Shown: one piece after another, positions 35,658 to 44,875 of the stretch
How the letters are laid out: every line of letters starts with the position of its first letter
Numbering within the stretch: position 1 is the stretch's first letter
Origin: Inhella proteolytica
GTDB lineage: Bacteria; Pseudomonadota; Gammaproteobacteria; Burkholderiales; Burkholderiaceae_C
Direction: 5' to 3'
NCBI RefSeq assembly: GCF_016093275.1
Contig: NZ_JAEDAK010000011.1
Coordinates: 62,001-126,000 of the forward strand
DNA: 64,000 nucleotides
Notes under the pieces: model-generated
Databases searched by the model: none
What the model was told of the DNA's origin: nothing
What the model saw: only the letters and a program-made list of their open reading frames with translations
Position numbers and translations under genes: made by a program

Positions 35658-37844
35658 ATGACCCACCCCATCGCCATCCACCGCCTGCAAGTGGCCGCCC
35701 CGCTGAAGCGCTTCATCGACGAGGAGGTGCTGCCCGGCACCGGCCTGTCCAGCGACCAGTACTGGGCCGGCTTCGACGCCATCGCCCACGAGCTGGCGCC
35801 CAAGAACGCCGCCCTGCTGGCGGAGCGTGAGCGCCTGCAGGCCGAGTTGGACGCCTGGCACCGCGCCCACCCTGGCCCCATCCGCGACATGGCGGCTTAC
35901 CAAGCCTTCCTGAAGCAGATCGGCTACCTGGTGGAACCGCCGGCCAGCGTGCAGGCCGAGACCGCCCATGTGGATGCCGAGCTGGCCCAGCAAGCCGGCC
36001 CGCAGCTGGTGGTGCCGGTGATGAACGCCCGCTACGCGCTGAACGCCGCCAATGCGCGCTGGGGCAGCCTGTACGACGCGCTCTACGGCACCGATGCCAT
36101 TCCCGAGACCGAAGGCCGCGAGAAGGCCGGTGCCTACAACCCGGTGCGCGGCGCCGCCGTGGTGGCCTTCGCGCGCCAGTTCCTGGACGAAGCCGCGCCG
36201 CTGGCCGGCGGCAGCCACGGCAGCGCGCGCGCCTATGCGGTGGTGAACGGCCAGCTTCAGGTGGATGGCGTGGGCGCCCTGAAGGACCCGGCGCAGTTCG
36301 TCGGCTATCGCGGTGAGCCTGCCGCGCCAACCGCCGTGCTGCTGCGGCACCACGGCCTGCACATCGAGATCCAGATCGACCGCAGCCATCCCATCGGCAA
36401 GACCGACGCCGCCGGCGTGGCCGACGTGGTGCTGGAGGCAGCGCTCTCCACCATCCTGGACCTGGAGGACTCGATTGCGGCGGTGGACGCTGAAGACAAG
36501 GTGCAGGCCTACCGCAACTACCTCGGCATCCTCAAAGGCACGCTGAAGGAGACCGTGGCCAAGGGCGGCAAGACGATCGAGCGCACGCTCAACCCCGACC
36601 GCGTCTACACCGCAGCCCAGGGCGGTGAGCTGGTGCTGCCGGGCCGCTCCCTGCTGTTCGTGCGCAATGTCGGCCACCTGATGACCAACCCTGCCGTGAC
36701 CCTGGAGGGCGGCCGCGAGATCCCCGAGGGCATCCTGGACGCGCTGGTGACGGTGGCCATTGCGCTGCACGACGGCAAGGGCCCGGTGAAGAACAGCCGC
36801 GCCGGCTCAATCTACATCGTCAAGCCCAAGATGCACGGCCCCTCCGAGGTGGCCTTCGCCTGCGAGATCTTCAGCCGCGTGGAGCAGCTGCTCGGCCTGG
36901 CGCCCAACACGGTCAAGCTGGGCATCATGGACGAGGAGCGCCGTACCTCGGTCAACCTGGCCGCCTGCATCGCCGCGGCCAAGAGCCGGGTCGCCTTCAT
37001 CAACACCGGCTTCCTGGACCGCACTGGCGACGAGATGCACACCGCCATGCGCGCCGGCCCGATGCGCCGCAAGGCCGACATGAAGAGCTCGGAGTGGATC
37101 CAGGCCTACGAAAAGCTCAACGTCAAGGTGGGCCTGGCCTGCGGTCTGCGCGGTCGCGCCCAGATCGGCAAGGGCATGTGGGCCATGCCGGACCTGATGG
37201 CCGCCATGCTGGAGCAGAAGATCGCCCACCCCAAGAGCGGCGCCAACACCGCCTGGGTGCCCAGCCCCACCGCCGCCACCCTGCACGCGCTGCACTATCA
37301 CCGTGTGGACGTGCCGGCCCTGCAGCGCGAGATCGAAGTCCAGGGCTTCAGCGCCGACGAACGCGCCGCCCTGCAGACCCAGCTGCTGACCGTGCCGGTG
37401 GCCGCCGAACCCAACTGGAGTGCGGCCGAGCGCCAGCAGGAGCTGGACAACAACGTGCAGGGCATCCTGGGCTATGTGGTGCGCTGGGTCGAGCAGGGCG
37501 TGGGTTGCTCCAAGGTGCCAGACATCCACAACATCGGCCTGATGGAAGACCGCGCCACCTTGCGCATCTCCAGCCAGCACATCGCCAACTGGCTGCTGCA
37601 CGGCGTGGTGACGGAAGCCCAGGTGCGCGAGACCTTCGCGCGCATGGCGGCCGTGGTGGACGGCCAGAACGCCGGCGACCCGGCCTACGCGCCGATGGCG
37701 CCGACGTTGGGCACCGCCCAGGTGTCACCCGCCTACCAGGCGGCGCTGGACCTGGTGTTCAAGGGCGTGGAGCAGCCGAGCGGTTACACCGAACCCCTGC
37801 TGCACGCCTGGCGCCTGAAGGTAAAGGCCGCCGCCGCGGCCTGA
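35658..37844 (+). CDS. glcB: Malate synthase G
   Basis: 728 residues, the typical length for isoform G. It condenses glyoxylate with acetyl-CoA to malate in glyoxylate or glycolate assimilation. Conserved parts include TTILDLEDS-like [19 protein letters not shown] (catalytic acidic residues), MMTNPAV-like [10 protein letters not shown], the [14 protein letters not shown] strand with the acidic metal ligand, [14 protein letters not shown], and C-terminal [21 protein letters not shown] with the catalytic Asp. Isocitrate lyase is not in the window. Expression is likely controlled by the divergent LysR protein. Confidence 0.96.
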   Translation: MTHPIAIHRLQVAAPLKRFIDEEVLPGTGLSSDQYWAGFDAIAHELAPKNAALLAERERLQAELDAWHRAHPGPIRDMAAYQAFLKQIGYLVEPPASVQAETAHVDAELAQQAGPQLVVPVMNARYALNAANARWGSLYDALYGTDAIPETEGREKAGAYNPVRGAAVVAFARQFLDEAAPLAGGSHGSARAYAVVNGQLQVDGVGALKDPAQFVGYRGEPAAPTAVLLRHHGLHIEIQIDRSHPIGKTDAAGVADVVLEAALSTILDLEDSIAAVDAEDKVQAYRNYLGILKGTLKETVAKGGKTIERTLNPDRVYTAAQGGELVLPGRSLLFVRNVGHLMTNPAVTLEGGREIPEGILDALVTVAIALHDGKGPVKNSRAGSIYIVKPKMHGPSEVAFACEIFSRVEQLLGLAPNTVKLGIMDEERRTSVNLAACIAAAKSRVAFINTGFLDRTGDEMHTAMRAGPMRRKADMKSSEWIQAYEKLNVKVGLACGLRGRAQIGKGMWAMPDLMAAMLEQKIAHPKSGANTAWVPSPTAATLHALHYHRVDVPALQREIEVQGFSADERAALQTQLLTVPVAAEPNWSAAERQQELDNNVQGILGYVVRWVEQGVGCSKVPDIHNIGLMEDRATLRISSQHIANWLLHGVVTEAQVRETFARMAAVVDGQNAGDPAYAPMAPTLGTAQVSPAYQAALDLVFKGVEQPSGYTEPLLHAWRLKVKAAAAA

Positions 37845-37874
37845 GGACGACGCCCCCGGCCTCGGCCGGGAGCT

Positions 37875-38237
37875 TCAAACGGCTTCGCTGCGCTGCTGGC
37901 AGGCCACGCAGCGCAGCGCGGCCGGCTGGGCCTTGAGCCGGTCGAAGGGAATGCCGGCACCGCAATCGACGCACTCGCCGTAGCTGCCGGCGCGCAGGCG
38001 CAGCAGGGCCTCGCCGAGCTCGCGCTCCTCCACCATCAACCGGTCCGCACGCTCCAGCGCCACCTCCCGGTCGCCCTCATGCTCGCGCGGGGCGTCGGGG
38101 TCGTCGCTGAGCAATTCGGCGGCCTGCTGCACCCGGCCGCCCGCATCGGGCGGCGCCCGGCGCTGCAACTCGCGGTGCATCTGCACCAGCTCGGATTCCA
38201 GCAGCGCACGCTGGGCGGGGGTCAGACTCGAACTCAT
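37875..38237 (-). CDS. DksA/TraR-type C4 zinc-finger protein
   Basis: 120 residues, shorter than canonical DksA (about 150). A helical N-terminal half (LTPAQRALLESELVQMHREL) is followed by a C-terminal zinc finger with two Cys pairs: GECVDCGAGIPFDRLKAQP and RCVACQQ. Relatives bind the RNA polymerase secondary channel and alter promoter choice, often with ppGpp. The coiled-coil tip with two Asp residues that DksA needs is not obvious here, so its effect may differ. It converges on glcB. Confidence 0.88.
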   Translation of the reverse strand: MSSSLTPAQRALLESELVQMHRELQRRAPPDAGGRVQQAAELLSDDPDAPREHEGDREVALERADRLMVEERELGEALLRLRAGSYGECVDCGAGIPFDRLKAQPAALRCVACQQRSEAV

Positions 38238-38551
38238 GGTGAAGCCTCCTGGTGGGCCGGATGCTCTCAGGGGCAGGAGCGGCCCGTCTTGTGCCAGGTC
38301 AAGACCGATGGCTGCGCGTCGCCTTCCCGGCGATAGTTGCGCGCAAACAACAACCCAAGTTCATCGCTTACCAGTTGTTTGGCGATTTTGCCAGCGGTTA
38401 AATGCATTATGAGAGCAACTTTTTGCAATTGAATGTGGCCCGGATCGGACGCCAAGAGTCATGGCGTTACTCCCGACACGGGTCCTCCACCCCCTCTCCC
38501 AGAATCCGGCCCGCTCGTACGGGCGGCCATGAGCAGCCCTCAGCCAGACCG
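38238..38551. other. Interval between the DksA-like gene and the TonB-receptor leader
   Basis: 314 bp without a long gene. The middle (about 38330-38460) is AT-richer than the flanks (CAACTTTTTGCAATTGAATG, GCGGTTAAATGCATTATGAG) and is the likely promoter zone for the receptor gene, with TTAAAT and CATTAT as -10 candidates. A G/C-rich hairpin GCCCG-N6-CGGGC lies at 38508-38523, just before the leader terminator. Confidence 0.5.
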
Positions 38552-38603
38552 GAGCACCTCACCCCAGGTGCTCTTTTTGTTTTCTTGGAGATCGCATGTT
38601 TAA
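38529..38603 (+). CDS. Possible 24-codon leader peptide overlapping the receptor start
   Basis: An ATG at 38529 opens a short frame whose product begins MSSPQPDRSTSPQ and ends in LFLFSWRSHV, with its stop overlapping the first codons of the TonB-dependent receptor gene. It spans the terminator hairpin entirely, so ribosomes translating it would block hairpin formation. There is no strong ribosome-binding site before it. This is a hypothesis only; it could be chance. Confidence 0.2.
   Translation: MSSPQPDRSTSPQVLFLFSWRSHV
38552..38584 (+). terminator. Terminator-type hairpin in the TonB-receptor leader
   Basis: Perfect 8-bp stem GAGCACCT / AGGTGCTC with a 6-nt loop, followed immediately by TTTTTGTTTT. 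It ends about 12 nt before the receptor ATG on the same strand and just before its ribosome-binding site (GGAG). A full intrinsic terminator here implies attenuation, or the end of a short upstream transcript. Confidence 0.8.
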
Positions 38604-41364
38604 GCACTCGAAGCTGGCGGTTGCCGCCTTGATCGCCATGGGCAGCCTGTCGGCCCTGGCTCAGTCCGATTCGCCGGCGCAACTGGAACGCATCGAAATC
38701 ACCGGTTCCAGCATCAAGCGCATCGCCAGCGAAGGCGCATTGCCGGTGCAAACGCTGACGGCCGAGCAGATTCGCGCCACCGGTGCCACCAACGTGGCCG
38801 ACGTGATCCAGCGCCTGCCGTCGATGCAGGGCTTTCAGGTGGCCGACATCGCCATCGGCACCAACTCGGGCGGCATCTCCACCGCTTCGATCCACGACAT
38901 CGGCGCTTCGTACACCCTGGTGCTGCTGAACGGCCGCCGCATCGCCCCGACGGGTTCGGGCAGCACCATCAACCTGAACGCCATCCCGATGAGCGCCATC
39001 GAGCGCATCGAGATCCTGACCGACGGCGCCTCGGCCCTGTACGGTTCGGACGCCATCGCCGGCGTGGTGAACTTCGTGCTCAAGCGCAATGCCAAGGGCG
39101 GTGAGATCACCGTCCAGGCCGACGTGCCCACCGAAGGCGGCGGCGAATCCGCCAACGCCAGCATCAGCTACGGCTTCGGCGACATCGCCCAGGACCGCTT
39201 CTCGCTCGTGGCCACCTACCGCCGCGACCAGCAGAAGCAGATGAAGTCGGGCGACCGCGAGTTCGCCAAGTCCGCCTACCTGCCGTTCAATTGGCAGGGC
39301 AAGGACTACATCTACGACCGCACCAGCACCTTTGCCATCCCGGCCAATGCGTCGGTCACCTTCAACACGCCGGCTGGCAAGACCGCCCTGCCCACCTACG
39401 CCTTCAACCCCTACCAGAAGGCCAATGGCGGCAAGTGCGCCGAGAACAACGTCTACAGCCTGGCCAACGCGGCCAGCGCCACCTCGGTGGCCGAGAACTG
39501 CGCGTTCGACTTCGTCAGCACGATCGACATCTACCCCGAGCAGACGCGTGACGCCTTCTTCCTGTCGGGCCAGCTCAAGGTCACCGACAACGTGCGCCTG
39601 TTCACCGATGCGGCCTACACCCGCCTGGATCTGATCGCCCGTATCGCGCCGAACCCGATCCCGGTGGCCATCCCCACCAGCTCGCCGCTGTACACCCAGT
39701 ACGTGCTGCCGTACCTGAACGCCGAGCAGGCCAGTCGCGTGCGCGCCGTCACGGCCAACTACCGCGCGGTCGACTTCGGCACCCGCGACTCCCAGACCAT
39801 CACCGACTCCAAGCACGTCGTGCTGGGTGCCGACGCCGACATCGGCAACTGGAACATGAGCGGCGCGTTCACCTGGTCGCAGAACTCGATCGACGAGCGC
39901 TACATCAACGGCTACTTCAAGGATGCCGAGTTCCGCTCGATGGTGGCGGCCAATGCCTTTGACCCGTTCAAGATGCCGGGTCAGCAGTCGGCTGCCACCA
40001 ACACCCTGATCGCCAACTCGATCTACAACGGCACCATCCGCACGGCCGACACCACGCTCAAGGCCGCGGACTTCCGCGTCTCCGGCGAGCTGTTTGACCT
40101 GCCGGCAGGCCCGGTGGCACTGGGTGCCGGTGGCGACTTCCGCAACCTGCATTACAAGCAGGATCCGTCCGCCGATGCCCTGGCCGGCAAGATCTACAAC
40201 TACGCACCCTCCACTGCGTACGACATGGACCGTGACAGCTACGGCGTGTTCACCGAGCTGCTGGTGCCCGTCACCAAGAGCTTCGAGCTGACCACCGCCC
40301 TGCGTTACGACACCATCAAGGCTGTCAACGACGCCATCAAGAACCGCACGGTGGGCAAGGACGAGAGCTCCAGCACCTACAAGGTGTCGGGCCGCTACCA
40401 GTTCAGCAAGGAAGTGCTGCTGCGTGGTTCCTATGGCACGGGCTTCAAGGCGCCCTCGATGCTGGAAATCGCCCAGCCCCTGGTGCCCAACGGCGTGACT
40501 GCTGCGAGCTACGAGTGCCCGGCCCCGCTGCGCGGCGAAGACGCGGACGCCTGCAAGGCCGGCAAGCTGCAGTACAGCCAGCTGAGCGGCGGCAACGAGA
40601 ACCTGAAACCCGAGAAATCCAAGCAGGGCACCTTCGGTGTGCGCTTCGAGCCCACCAGCGACTTCGGCATCGGCTTCGACTTCTGGCAGGTCAAGATCCG
40701 TGATGCCGTTTCGGGCGTCAGCGCCAACCTGGCCTTCTCTGACGCGGCCAAGTACCGCAGCCTGTTCACGAAGTACAAGACCCCGGCCGAGACTCAGAAC
40801 TACTGGACCTTCATCAGTTCGTCCACCAACATCGGCAAGACCATTAACCGTGGTATCGACTGGGACGTGGTGTCGCGCTACAAGACCGATCTGGGCCAGT
40901 TGACCCTGGGCCTCACCGGCACCTACATGATCAAGAGTTCGTACACCCGCCCGGGTACGGACAACGATTTCACCGACAGCATGGGCCGCTACGGTGAGAA
41001 CGCTGCGGTGACCTTCCGCAACATCATGCGCGCGACCGCCAAGCTGGAGTCGGGTGCGTTCAGCAACACCCTGACGCTGAACTACCGCTCGGACTACAAG
41101 GACATCACCACCACGGTGCGTGACGTCGCGACCAACCGCAACGTGCTGCTGTCGATCGATGTGCCCGAGTACTACACCTGGGACTGGCAAGGCAGCTACC
41201 GCTACAGCAAGGCGCTGGAACTGCGCCTGGGCGTGAAGAACATCGGCAACAAGGCGCCTCCGTTCACCCTGCGCGACTCCTCGGGTCACCAGGTGGGCTA
41301 CGACCCGCGCTACGCCGATCCGAAGCTGCGCACCGTGCAGTTCACGGGCACCTACAAGTTCTGA
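38596..41364 (+). CDS. TonB-dependent outer-membrane receptor
   Basis: 922 residues. The signal peptide is KLAVAALIAMGSLSALA. A TonB-box-like segment with the plug start follows (LERIEITGSSIKR), then the plug domain (LTAEQIRATGATNVADVIQR; LLNGRRIAP; IERIEILTDGASALYGSDAI) and a 22-strand barrel ending in FTGTYKF with the terminal Phe needed for assembly. It imports an unknown ligand, powered through TonB. Its class often serves peptide or carbohydrate uptake rather than iron, but no partner genes are adjacent. It has its own GGAG ribosome-binding site and is preceded by a terminator-like hairpin. Confidence 0.95.
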   Translation: MFKHSKLAVAALIAMGSLSALAQSDSPAQLERIEITGSSIKRIASEGALPVQTLTAEQIRATGATNVADVIQRLPSMQGFQVADIAIGTNSGGISTASIHDIGASYTLVLLNGRRIAPTGSGSTINLNAIPMSAIERIEILTDGASALYGSDAIAGVVNFVLKRNAKGGEITVQADVPTEGGGESANASISYGFGDIAQDRFSLVATYRRDQQKQMKSGDREFAKSAYLPFNWQGKDYIYDRTSTFAIPANASVTFNTPAGKTALPTYAFNPYQKANGGKCAENNVYSLANAASATSVAENCAFDFVSTIDIYPEQTRDAFFLSGQLKVTDNVRLFTDAAYTRLDLIARIAPNPIPVAIPTSSPLYTQYVLPYLNAEQASRVRAVTANYRAVDFGTRDSQTITDSKHVVLGADADIGNWNMSGAFTWSQNSIDERYINGYFKDAEFRSMVAANAFDPFKMPGQQSAATNTLIANSIYNGTIRTADTTLKAADFRVSGELFDLPAGPVALGAGGDFRNLHYKQDPSADALAGKIYNYAPSTAYDMDRDSYGVFTELLVPVTKSFELTTALRYDTIKAVNDAIKNRTVGKDESSSTYKVSGRYQFSKEVLLRGSYGTGFKAPSMLEIAQPLVPNGVTAASYECPAPLRGEDADACKAGKLQYSQLSGGNENLKPEKSKQGTFGVRFEPTSDFGIGFDFWQVKIRDAVSGVSANLAFSDAAKYRSLFTKYKTPAETQNYWTFISSSTNIGKTINRGIDWDVVSRYKTDLGQLTLGLTGTYMIKSSYTRPGTDNDFTDSMGRYGENAAVTFRNIMRATAKLESGAFSNTLTLNYRSDYKDITTTVRDVATNRNVLLSIDVPEYYTWDWQGSYRYSKALELRLGVKNIGNKAPPFTLRDSSGHQVGYDPRYADPKLRTVQFTGTYKF

Positions 41365-41385
41365 TCGAGCGATCAGCACACCCCC

Positions 41386-41411
41386 AAAAGGCCGGCTCTG
41401 CCGGCCTTTTT
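41386..41411 (+). terminator. Intrinsic terminator after the TonB-dependent receptor
   Basis: Stem AAAAGGCCGG / CCGGCCTTTT with loop CTCTG followed by T residues, 21 nt after the receptor stop codon. Confidence 0.88.
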
Positions 41412-41425
41412 CTTGCTCGCCATGA

Positions 41426-41521
41426 TCGTTCGCCTCGGGCACCCAGGCGCTGGACACCATTCCGGGCTACTACGACGTGTTCGGCCGCTCCTACTTCGCA
41501 GGCGCCAACATCAGGTTCTAA
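41426..41521 (+). pseudogene. 3' remnant of a second TonB-dependent receptor gene
   Basis: The frame ending at TAA 41519-41521 encodes FASGTQALDTIPGYYDVFG followed by RSYFAGANIRF, the unmistakable end of a TonB-dependent receptor barrel (last strands, terminal Phe). It starts right after the terminator of the intact receptor gene, with an in-frame stop at 41423, no start codon and no upstream barrel. A separate terminator follows. It is most simply explained by deletion or recombination between tandem paralogues that left one intact gene and the tail of another. Confidence 0.75.
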
Positions 41522-41541
41522 GCCGGGACATCTGTCCTTCG

Positions 41542-41577
41542 AGGGCCGCAGCGCTGCAGGGTGCTGCGGCCCTTTTT
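41542..41577 (+). terminator. Intrinsic terminator after the receptor remnant
   Basis: Perfect 11-bp stem AGGGCCGCAGC / GCTGCGGCCCT with a 10-nt loop and a following TTTT run. It probably belonged to the lost receptor gene and now lies just upstream of the flavoprotein gene. Confidence 0.85.
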
Positions 41578-41597
41578 CATGCCACCCCTGCGAGAGA

Positions 41598-42833
41598 ATG
41601 CCGCCCTTCCGCCTCCTTGCCGCCCCCGTGAACGACTCCGCGCTCGATGTCCTGGTGATCGGCGCCGGCCCTGCCGGCAGCGCCGCCGCGCGCCATCTCG
41701 CGCTGGCCGGCCTGCGCGTGCAGATGGTCGACGCGCAGCCGATCGGGCGCGACAAGGTCTGCGGCGACGGCCTGATTCCCGATGCCCACCAGGCGCTCGC
41801 GCGCCTGGGCCTGCTGGACGCCGTGATGGCGCGTGCGCAACGGGCGCAGGCAGTGGGCTGCATCGGCCCGCGCGGCGGCCGCATCGATGTGCCCGGCGCC
41901 CTGGCCGTGCTGCCACGCCAGCAGCTGGACGAGCTGATGGCGCGCGCCGCGCTCGACGCCGGCGCGCAGTTCCTGCAGGCCCGCTTCGAGGAGCCGCTGC
42001 TGGACGCGCAGGGCCAGGTGCTTGGCGCGCGCCTGCGCCAGGGCGATCAGACCCAGGAGCTGCGCGCGCGCTGGACCCTGCTGGCCACCGGCGCCCAGCC
42101 CAAGGCGTTGCAGGCGGCCGGTCTGTGCACCCGCCACACGCCCAGCGGCGTGGCCCTGCGCGGGTACGTGCGCGCGCCCGCCCTGGTGGGGCAGATCCGC
42201 GCGCTGGAGGTGGTGTGGAACCAGGCCGTGCGGCCCGGCTACGGCTGGATCTTTCCGGCCCCAGGCGGCGTCTTCAACATCGGCGTCGGCGTCACCGATT
42301 CGCATTCGGCTCTCCACGGCAAAGGCCAGAAGAAGGACGTCAATCTGCGCGCCATCTTCGACGCCTTCGTCGCCGCGTACCCGCCGGCCCAGCGCCTGCT
42401 TGCCGAAGGCGAGTGGGTGGGCGAGCTCAAAGGCGCACCGCTGCGCTGCTCGCTGAGCGGGGCCCAGTTCAGCCGGCCCGGCCTGATGGTGGTGGGCGAG
42501 GCCGCGGGCTCAACCTACTCCTTCACCGGCGAGGGCATCGGCAAGGCCATGCAGACGGCGTTGCTGGCGGCCGACGCCATCCTGGCCCGCCACGCGGACG
42601 AGGCGGCCACGCGCGCCCAGTACGAGGCCGGCCTGGCCGAGCTGGTGCCGCGCTACCGGCTCTACGAACGCGCCAACCGCGTCAATGCCTTCCCCTGGCT
42701 GGCCGACCTGCTGATCTGGCGCGCCCGCAAGAGCCCGCGCCTGCTGCGCCGCATGAGCGGGGTGCTGGAAGAAACCAGCAACCCGGGCAACCTCGTCAGC
42801 CTCAAGGGCTTTGCCCGGTTGTTCCTGGAGTAG
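41598..42833 (+). CDS. Geranylgeranyl-reductase-like FAD-dependent oxidoreductase
   Basis: 411 residues. The N-terminal FAD-binding motif is VLVIGAGPAGSAAARHLALAG. DKVCGDGLIPDA is the substrate-side motif of the geranylgeranyl reductase family (R-x-K-x-C-G-x-G), and VGEAAGSTYSFTGEGIGKAM is the second FAD motif. Family members reduce isoprenoid chains or hydroxylate aromatic rings; the substrate is unknown. The start could be ATG 41598 or GTG 41628, the latter closer to the Rossmann fold. The next gene begins 5 nt downstream, so the two are co-transcribed. Confidence 0.88.
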   Translation: MPPFRLLAAPVNDSALDVLVIGAGPAGSAAARHLALAGLRVQMVDAQPIGRDKVCGDGLIPDAHQALARLGLLDAVMARAQRAQAVGCIGPRGGRIDVPGALAVLPRQQLDELMARAALDAGAQFLQARFEEPLLDAQGQVLGARLRQGDQTQELRARWTLLATGAQPKALQAAGLCTRHTPSGVALRGYVRAPALVGQIRALEVVWNQAVRPGYGWIFPAPGGVFNIGVGVTDSHSALHGKGQKKDVNLRAIFDAFVAAYPPAQRLLAEGEWVGELKGAPLRCSLSGAQFSRPGLMVVGEAAGSTYSFTGEGIGKAMQTALLAADAILARHADEAATRAQYEAGLAELVPRYRLYERANRVNAFPWLADLLIWRARKSPRLLRRMSGVLEETSNPGNLVSLKGFARLFLE

Positions 42834-42838
42834 GGCCG

Positions 42839-43594
42839 ATGTGCCAGCTGATGGGCATGAACGCCAACGTCCCGACGGACGTGATGTTCAGCTTCGCCGG
42901 TCTGGCGCAGCGCGCCGAGGAGCACAAGGACGGCTTCGGCATCGCCTTCTTCGAGGACAAGGGCCTGCGTCTGTTCGTCGACCCCGCCAGCGCCCGCCAC
43001 TCCGTGCTGGCCGAGGCCGTGCAGCGCTATCCCATCCACTCCGAGGTGGTGATCGCGCACATCCGCAAGGCCACCCAGGGCCGCGTGGCGCTGGAGAACA
43101 CCCATCCCTTCCAGCGCGAGCTCTGGGGTCGTTACTGGGTGGCGGCGCACAACGGCAATCTGGTCGACTACCAGCCGCGCCTGCACGGCGCCTTCCGCCC
43201 GGTGGGCGACACCGACAGCGAGCGCGCCTTCTGCTGGCTGATGCAGGAGCTGGCCAAGGCGCACTGCCAGGTGCCTTCCGTCGCCGAGCTGACGCTGACC
43301 CTGCGCGAGCTGCTGCCTGAGGTGGCGGCCTTCGGCACCTTCAACCTGCTGCTTTCCAACGGCCAGGCGCTGTGGGCGCATTGCTCGACGCACCTGCACC
43401 TGCTGGAACGCCGCCACCCCTTCGGCCCCACCCATCTGGCCGATGCCGACCTCAGCGTGGACTTCGCCGCCCACACGCGCGAGACCGACCGGGTGGCCCT
43501 GCTGGCCACCCAGCCGCTGACGCGGGACGAACCCTGGCAGGCCCTGGCACCCGGCGAGCTGGTGGTGCTGCAGGGCGGGGTGCGCGTCGTGTGA
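42839..43594 (+). CDS. Class II glutamine amidotransferase (YafJ-like)
   Basis: 251 residues. The protein starts with MCQLMGMNANVPTD, where Cys2 becomes the N-terminal catalytic nucleophile after Met removal. HKDGFGIAFFEDKG, HIRKATQGRVALENTHPF and WVAAHNGNL are the glutaminase motifs shared with YafJ and EgtC. These enzymes release ammonia from glutamine, or cleave gamma-glutamyl bonds, for a partner reaction that is not identifiable here. It lies in the same transcript as the flavoprotein. Confidence 0.92.
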   Translation: MCQLMGMNANVPTDVMFSFAGLAQRAEEHKDGFGIAFFEDKGLRLFVDPASARHSVLAEAVQRYPIHSEVVIAHIRKATQGRVALENTHPFQRELWGRYWVAAHNGNLVDYQPRLHGAFRPVGDTDSERAFCWLMQELAKAHCQVPSVAELTLTLRELLPEVAAFGTFNLLLSNGQALWAHCSTHLHLLERRHPFGPTHLADADLSVDFAAHTRETDRVALLATQPLTRDEPWQALAPGELVVLQGGVRVV

Positions 43595-43699
43595 ACGCCG
43601 CGCCGTTCACGCGCGCCTCACCGCTATCCACGCGCCCCGCGGCACCACTCGCGCGCCCCGGCCTGGGCACTCGCCCCGTGGCTTTCTAGAGTGGCCGCC

Positions 43700-44875
43700 A
43701 TGACGCAAAGCTCCCCCCCCACCCCCCTGTCGGAAGGCAACCGCCTGCAGCGCGCCTACCACCGCTGGGCCCAGCCGCACTACGCGCGCATGGCGCCCGA
43801 TCTGCGCGAGCAGGTCGAGGCCATCGACCGCCATCTCTACAGCCGGCAAGGCCTCGGCACCTGGCTTGGCGCGGTGGGCGCACTCGCAGGCACCGTGCTG
43901 GGGCTGCACGCCATCGGCGCGTCCTGGCTCACGGCCGGCCTGCTCGCGCTGCTGGGCTGGGGCCTGCTGCTGGCCATGGGCATGAACCTGTGGCTGCAGC
44001 CGGACAAGATCTCCAAGGCCTTCGGCTCGGTGCGCCGGGTCGTTCTGATGTTGATCCTGGCGCTGTCCGGCGCGCTGGTCGGCAGCCTGTTCGGGCATGC
44101 CCTCAAGCGCGGACACTTCGACTGGGCCGACTACCAGCTGCTGTTCGCCAACAGGCTGACCAGCTTCATTCCAGGTTTGGCCGTGGGCATGCTCGGTGCC
44201 TTCCTGGTGCTGTGGAGCGTGGCACGGGTGCGCAGCGGCGTGCTCCAGGGCCAGCGCGACCGCGCCCGTCTCGAGGCCGAACGGGACACCGCCGCCGCCC
44301 AGGCCCGCCAGGCCGAGCTGCGCCTGCTGCAGGCACAGATCCACCCCCACTTCGTCTTCAACACCCTGGCCGCCCTGCAGCACTGGGTGGACAAGGGCGA
44401 CGCCCGCGCCGGCCCGCTGCTGCGCGATCTGACCGGATTCCTGCGCGGCTCCACCGAGATGCTGGGCCGCCCGCTGGTGCCGCTGGGCGAGGAGCTGGCC
44501 AGCGTGCGCCATTACCTGGCCATCATGAAGGCCCGCTGGGGCGAACGCCTGCGCTACGAGCTGACGCTCGACCCCGCGCTGGACGCCGAGCCCATCCCGC
44601 CGGGCCTGCTGCTGACCCTGGTGGAAAACGCCATCGAGCATGGCCTGGCGCCTTGCCTGGACGGTGGCCACCTGCACGTCCGCAGCCACCGCCTGGCCAG
44701 CGGCTGGCAGCTGCAGGTGCACGACGACGGCGCCGGCCTGCCCGCCGCGTGGCAGGAGGGCGTGGGCCTGGCCAATGTGCGCCAGCGCCTGGCGCATCAC
44801 TACGGGCCCCGTGCCCAACTGCAACTGCAGCCCGCCACGCCCGGCTGCCTGGCCGAACTGACGGTGAACCCATGA
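43700..44875 (+). CDS. LytS/AlgZ-type sensor histidine kinase (first of two)
   Basis: 391 residues. Four membrane helices span about residues 50-180, a coiled linker follows, and the LytS-type kinase domain begins at QIHPHFVFNTLAALQHW with the phospho-acceptor His. The ATP lid region has LVENAIEHGL (N-box) and VHDDGAGLP (G1-type). There is no separate periplasmic sensor, so it senses in or near the membrane. ATG 43700 is chosen; GTG 43691 is also possible. Its stop overlaps the start of the LytTR regulator (ATGA). Confidence 0.93.
   Translation: MTQSSPPTPLSEGNRLQRAYHRWAQPHYARMAPDLREQVEAIDRHLYSRQGLGTWLGAVGALAGTVLGLHAIGASWLTAGLLALLGWGLLLAMGMNLWLQPDKISKAFGSVRRVVLMLILALSGALVGSLFGHALKRGHFDWADYQLLFANRLTSFIPGLAVGMLGAFLVLWSVARVRSGVLQGQRDRARLEAERDTAAAQARQAELRLLQAQIHPHFVFNTLAALQHWVDKGDARAGPLLRDLTGFLRGSTEMLGRPLVPLGEELASVRHYLAIMKARWGERLRYELTLDPALDAEPIPPGLLLTLVENAIEHGLAPCLDGGHLHVRSHRLASGWQLQVHDDGAGLPAAWQEGVGLANVRQRLAHHYGPRAQLQLQPATPGCLAELTVNP

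Noticed and set aside
37852-37872. CCCGGCCTCGGCCGGG as terminator between glcB and the DksA-like gene
   Set aside because: A stem is possible but there is no T-run on either strand; convergent stops alone do not prove termination here.
38480-38560. Cobalamin riboswitch in front of the TonB-dependent receptor
   Set aside because: AATCCGG and AGCCAGACC loosely resemble parts of the B12 aptamer, but the B12-box and the GCCACTG core are absent.
38467-41460. Very long open frame (about 1000 codons) antisense to the TonB-dependent receptor
   Set aside because: It mirrors the receptor gene; its product is Val/Arg/Gly-rich and without domains. Such frames are normal in high-GC genomes because the third-position bias removes stops on the opposite strand.
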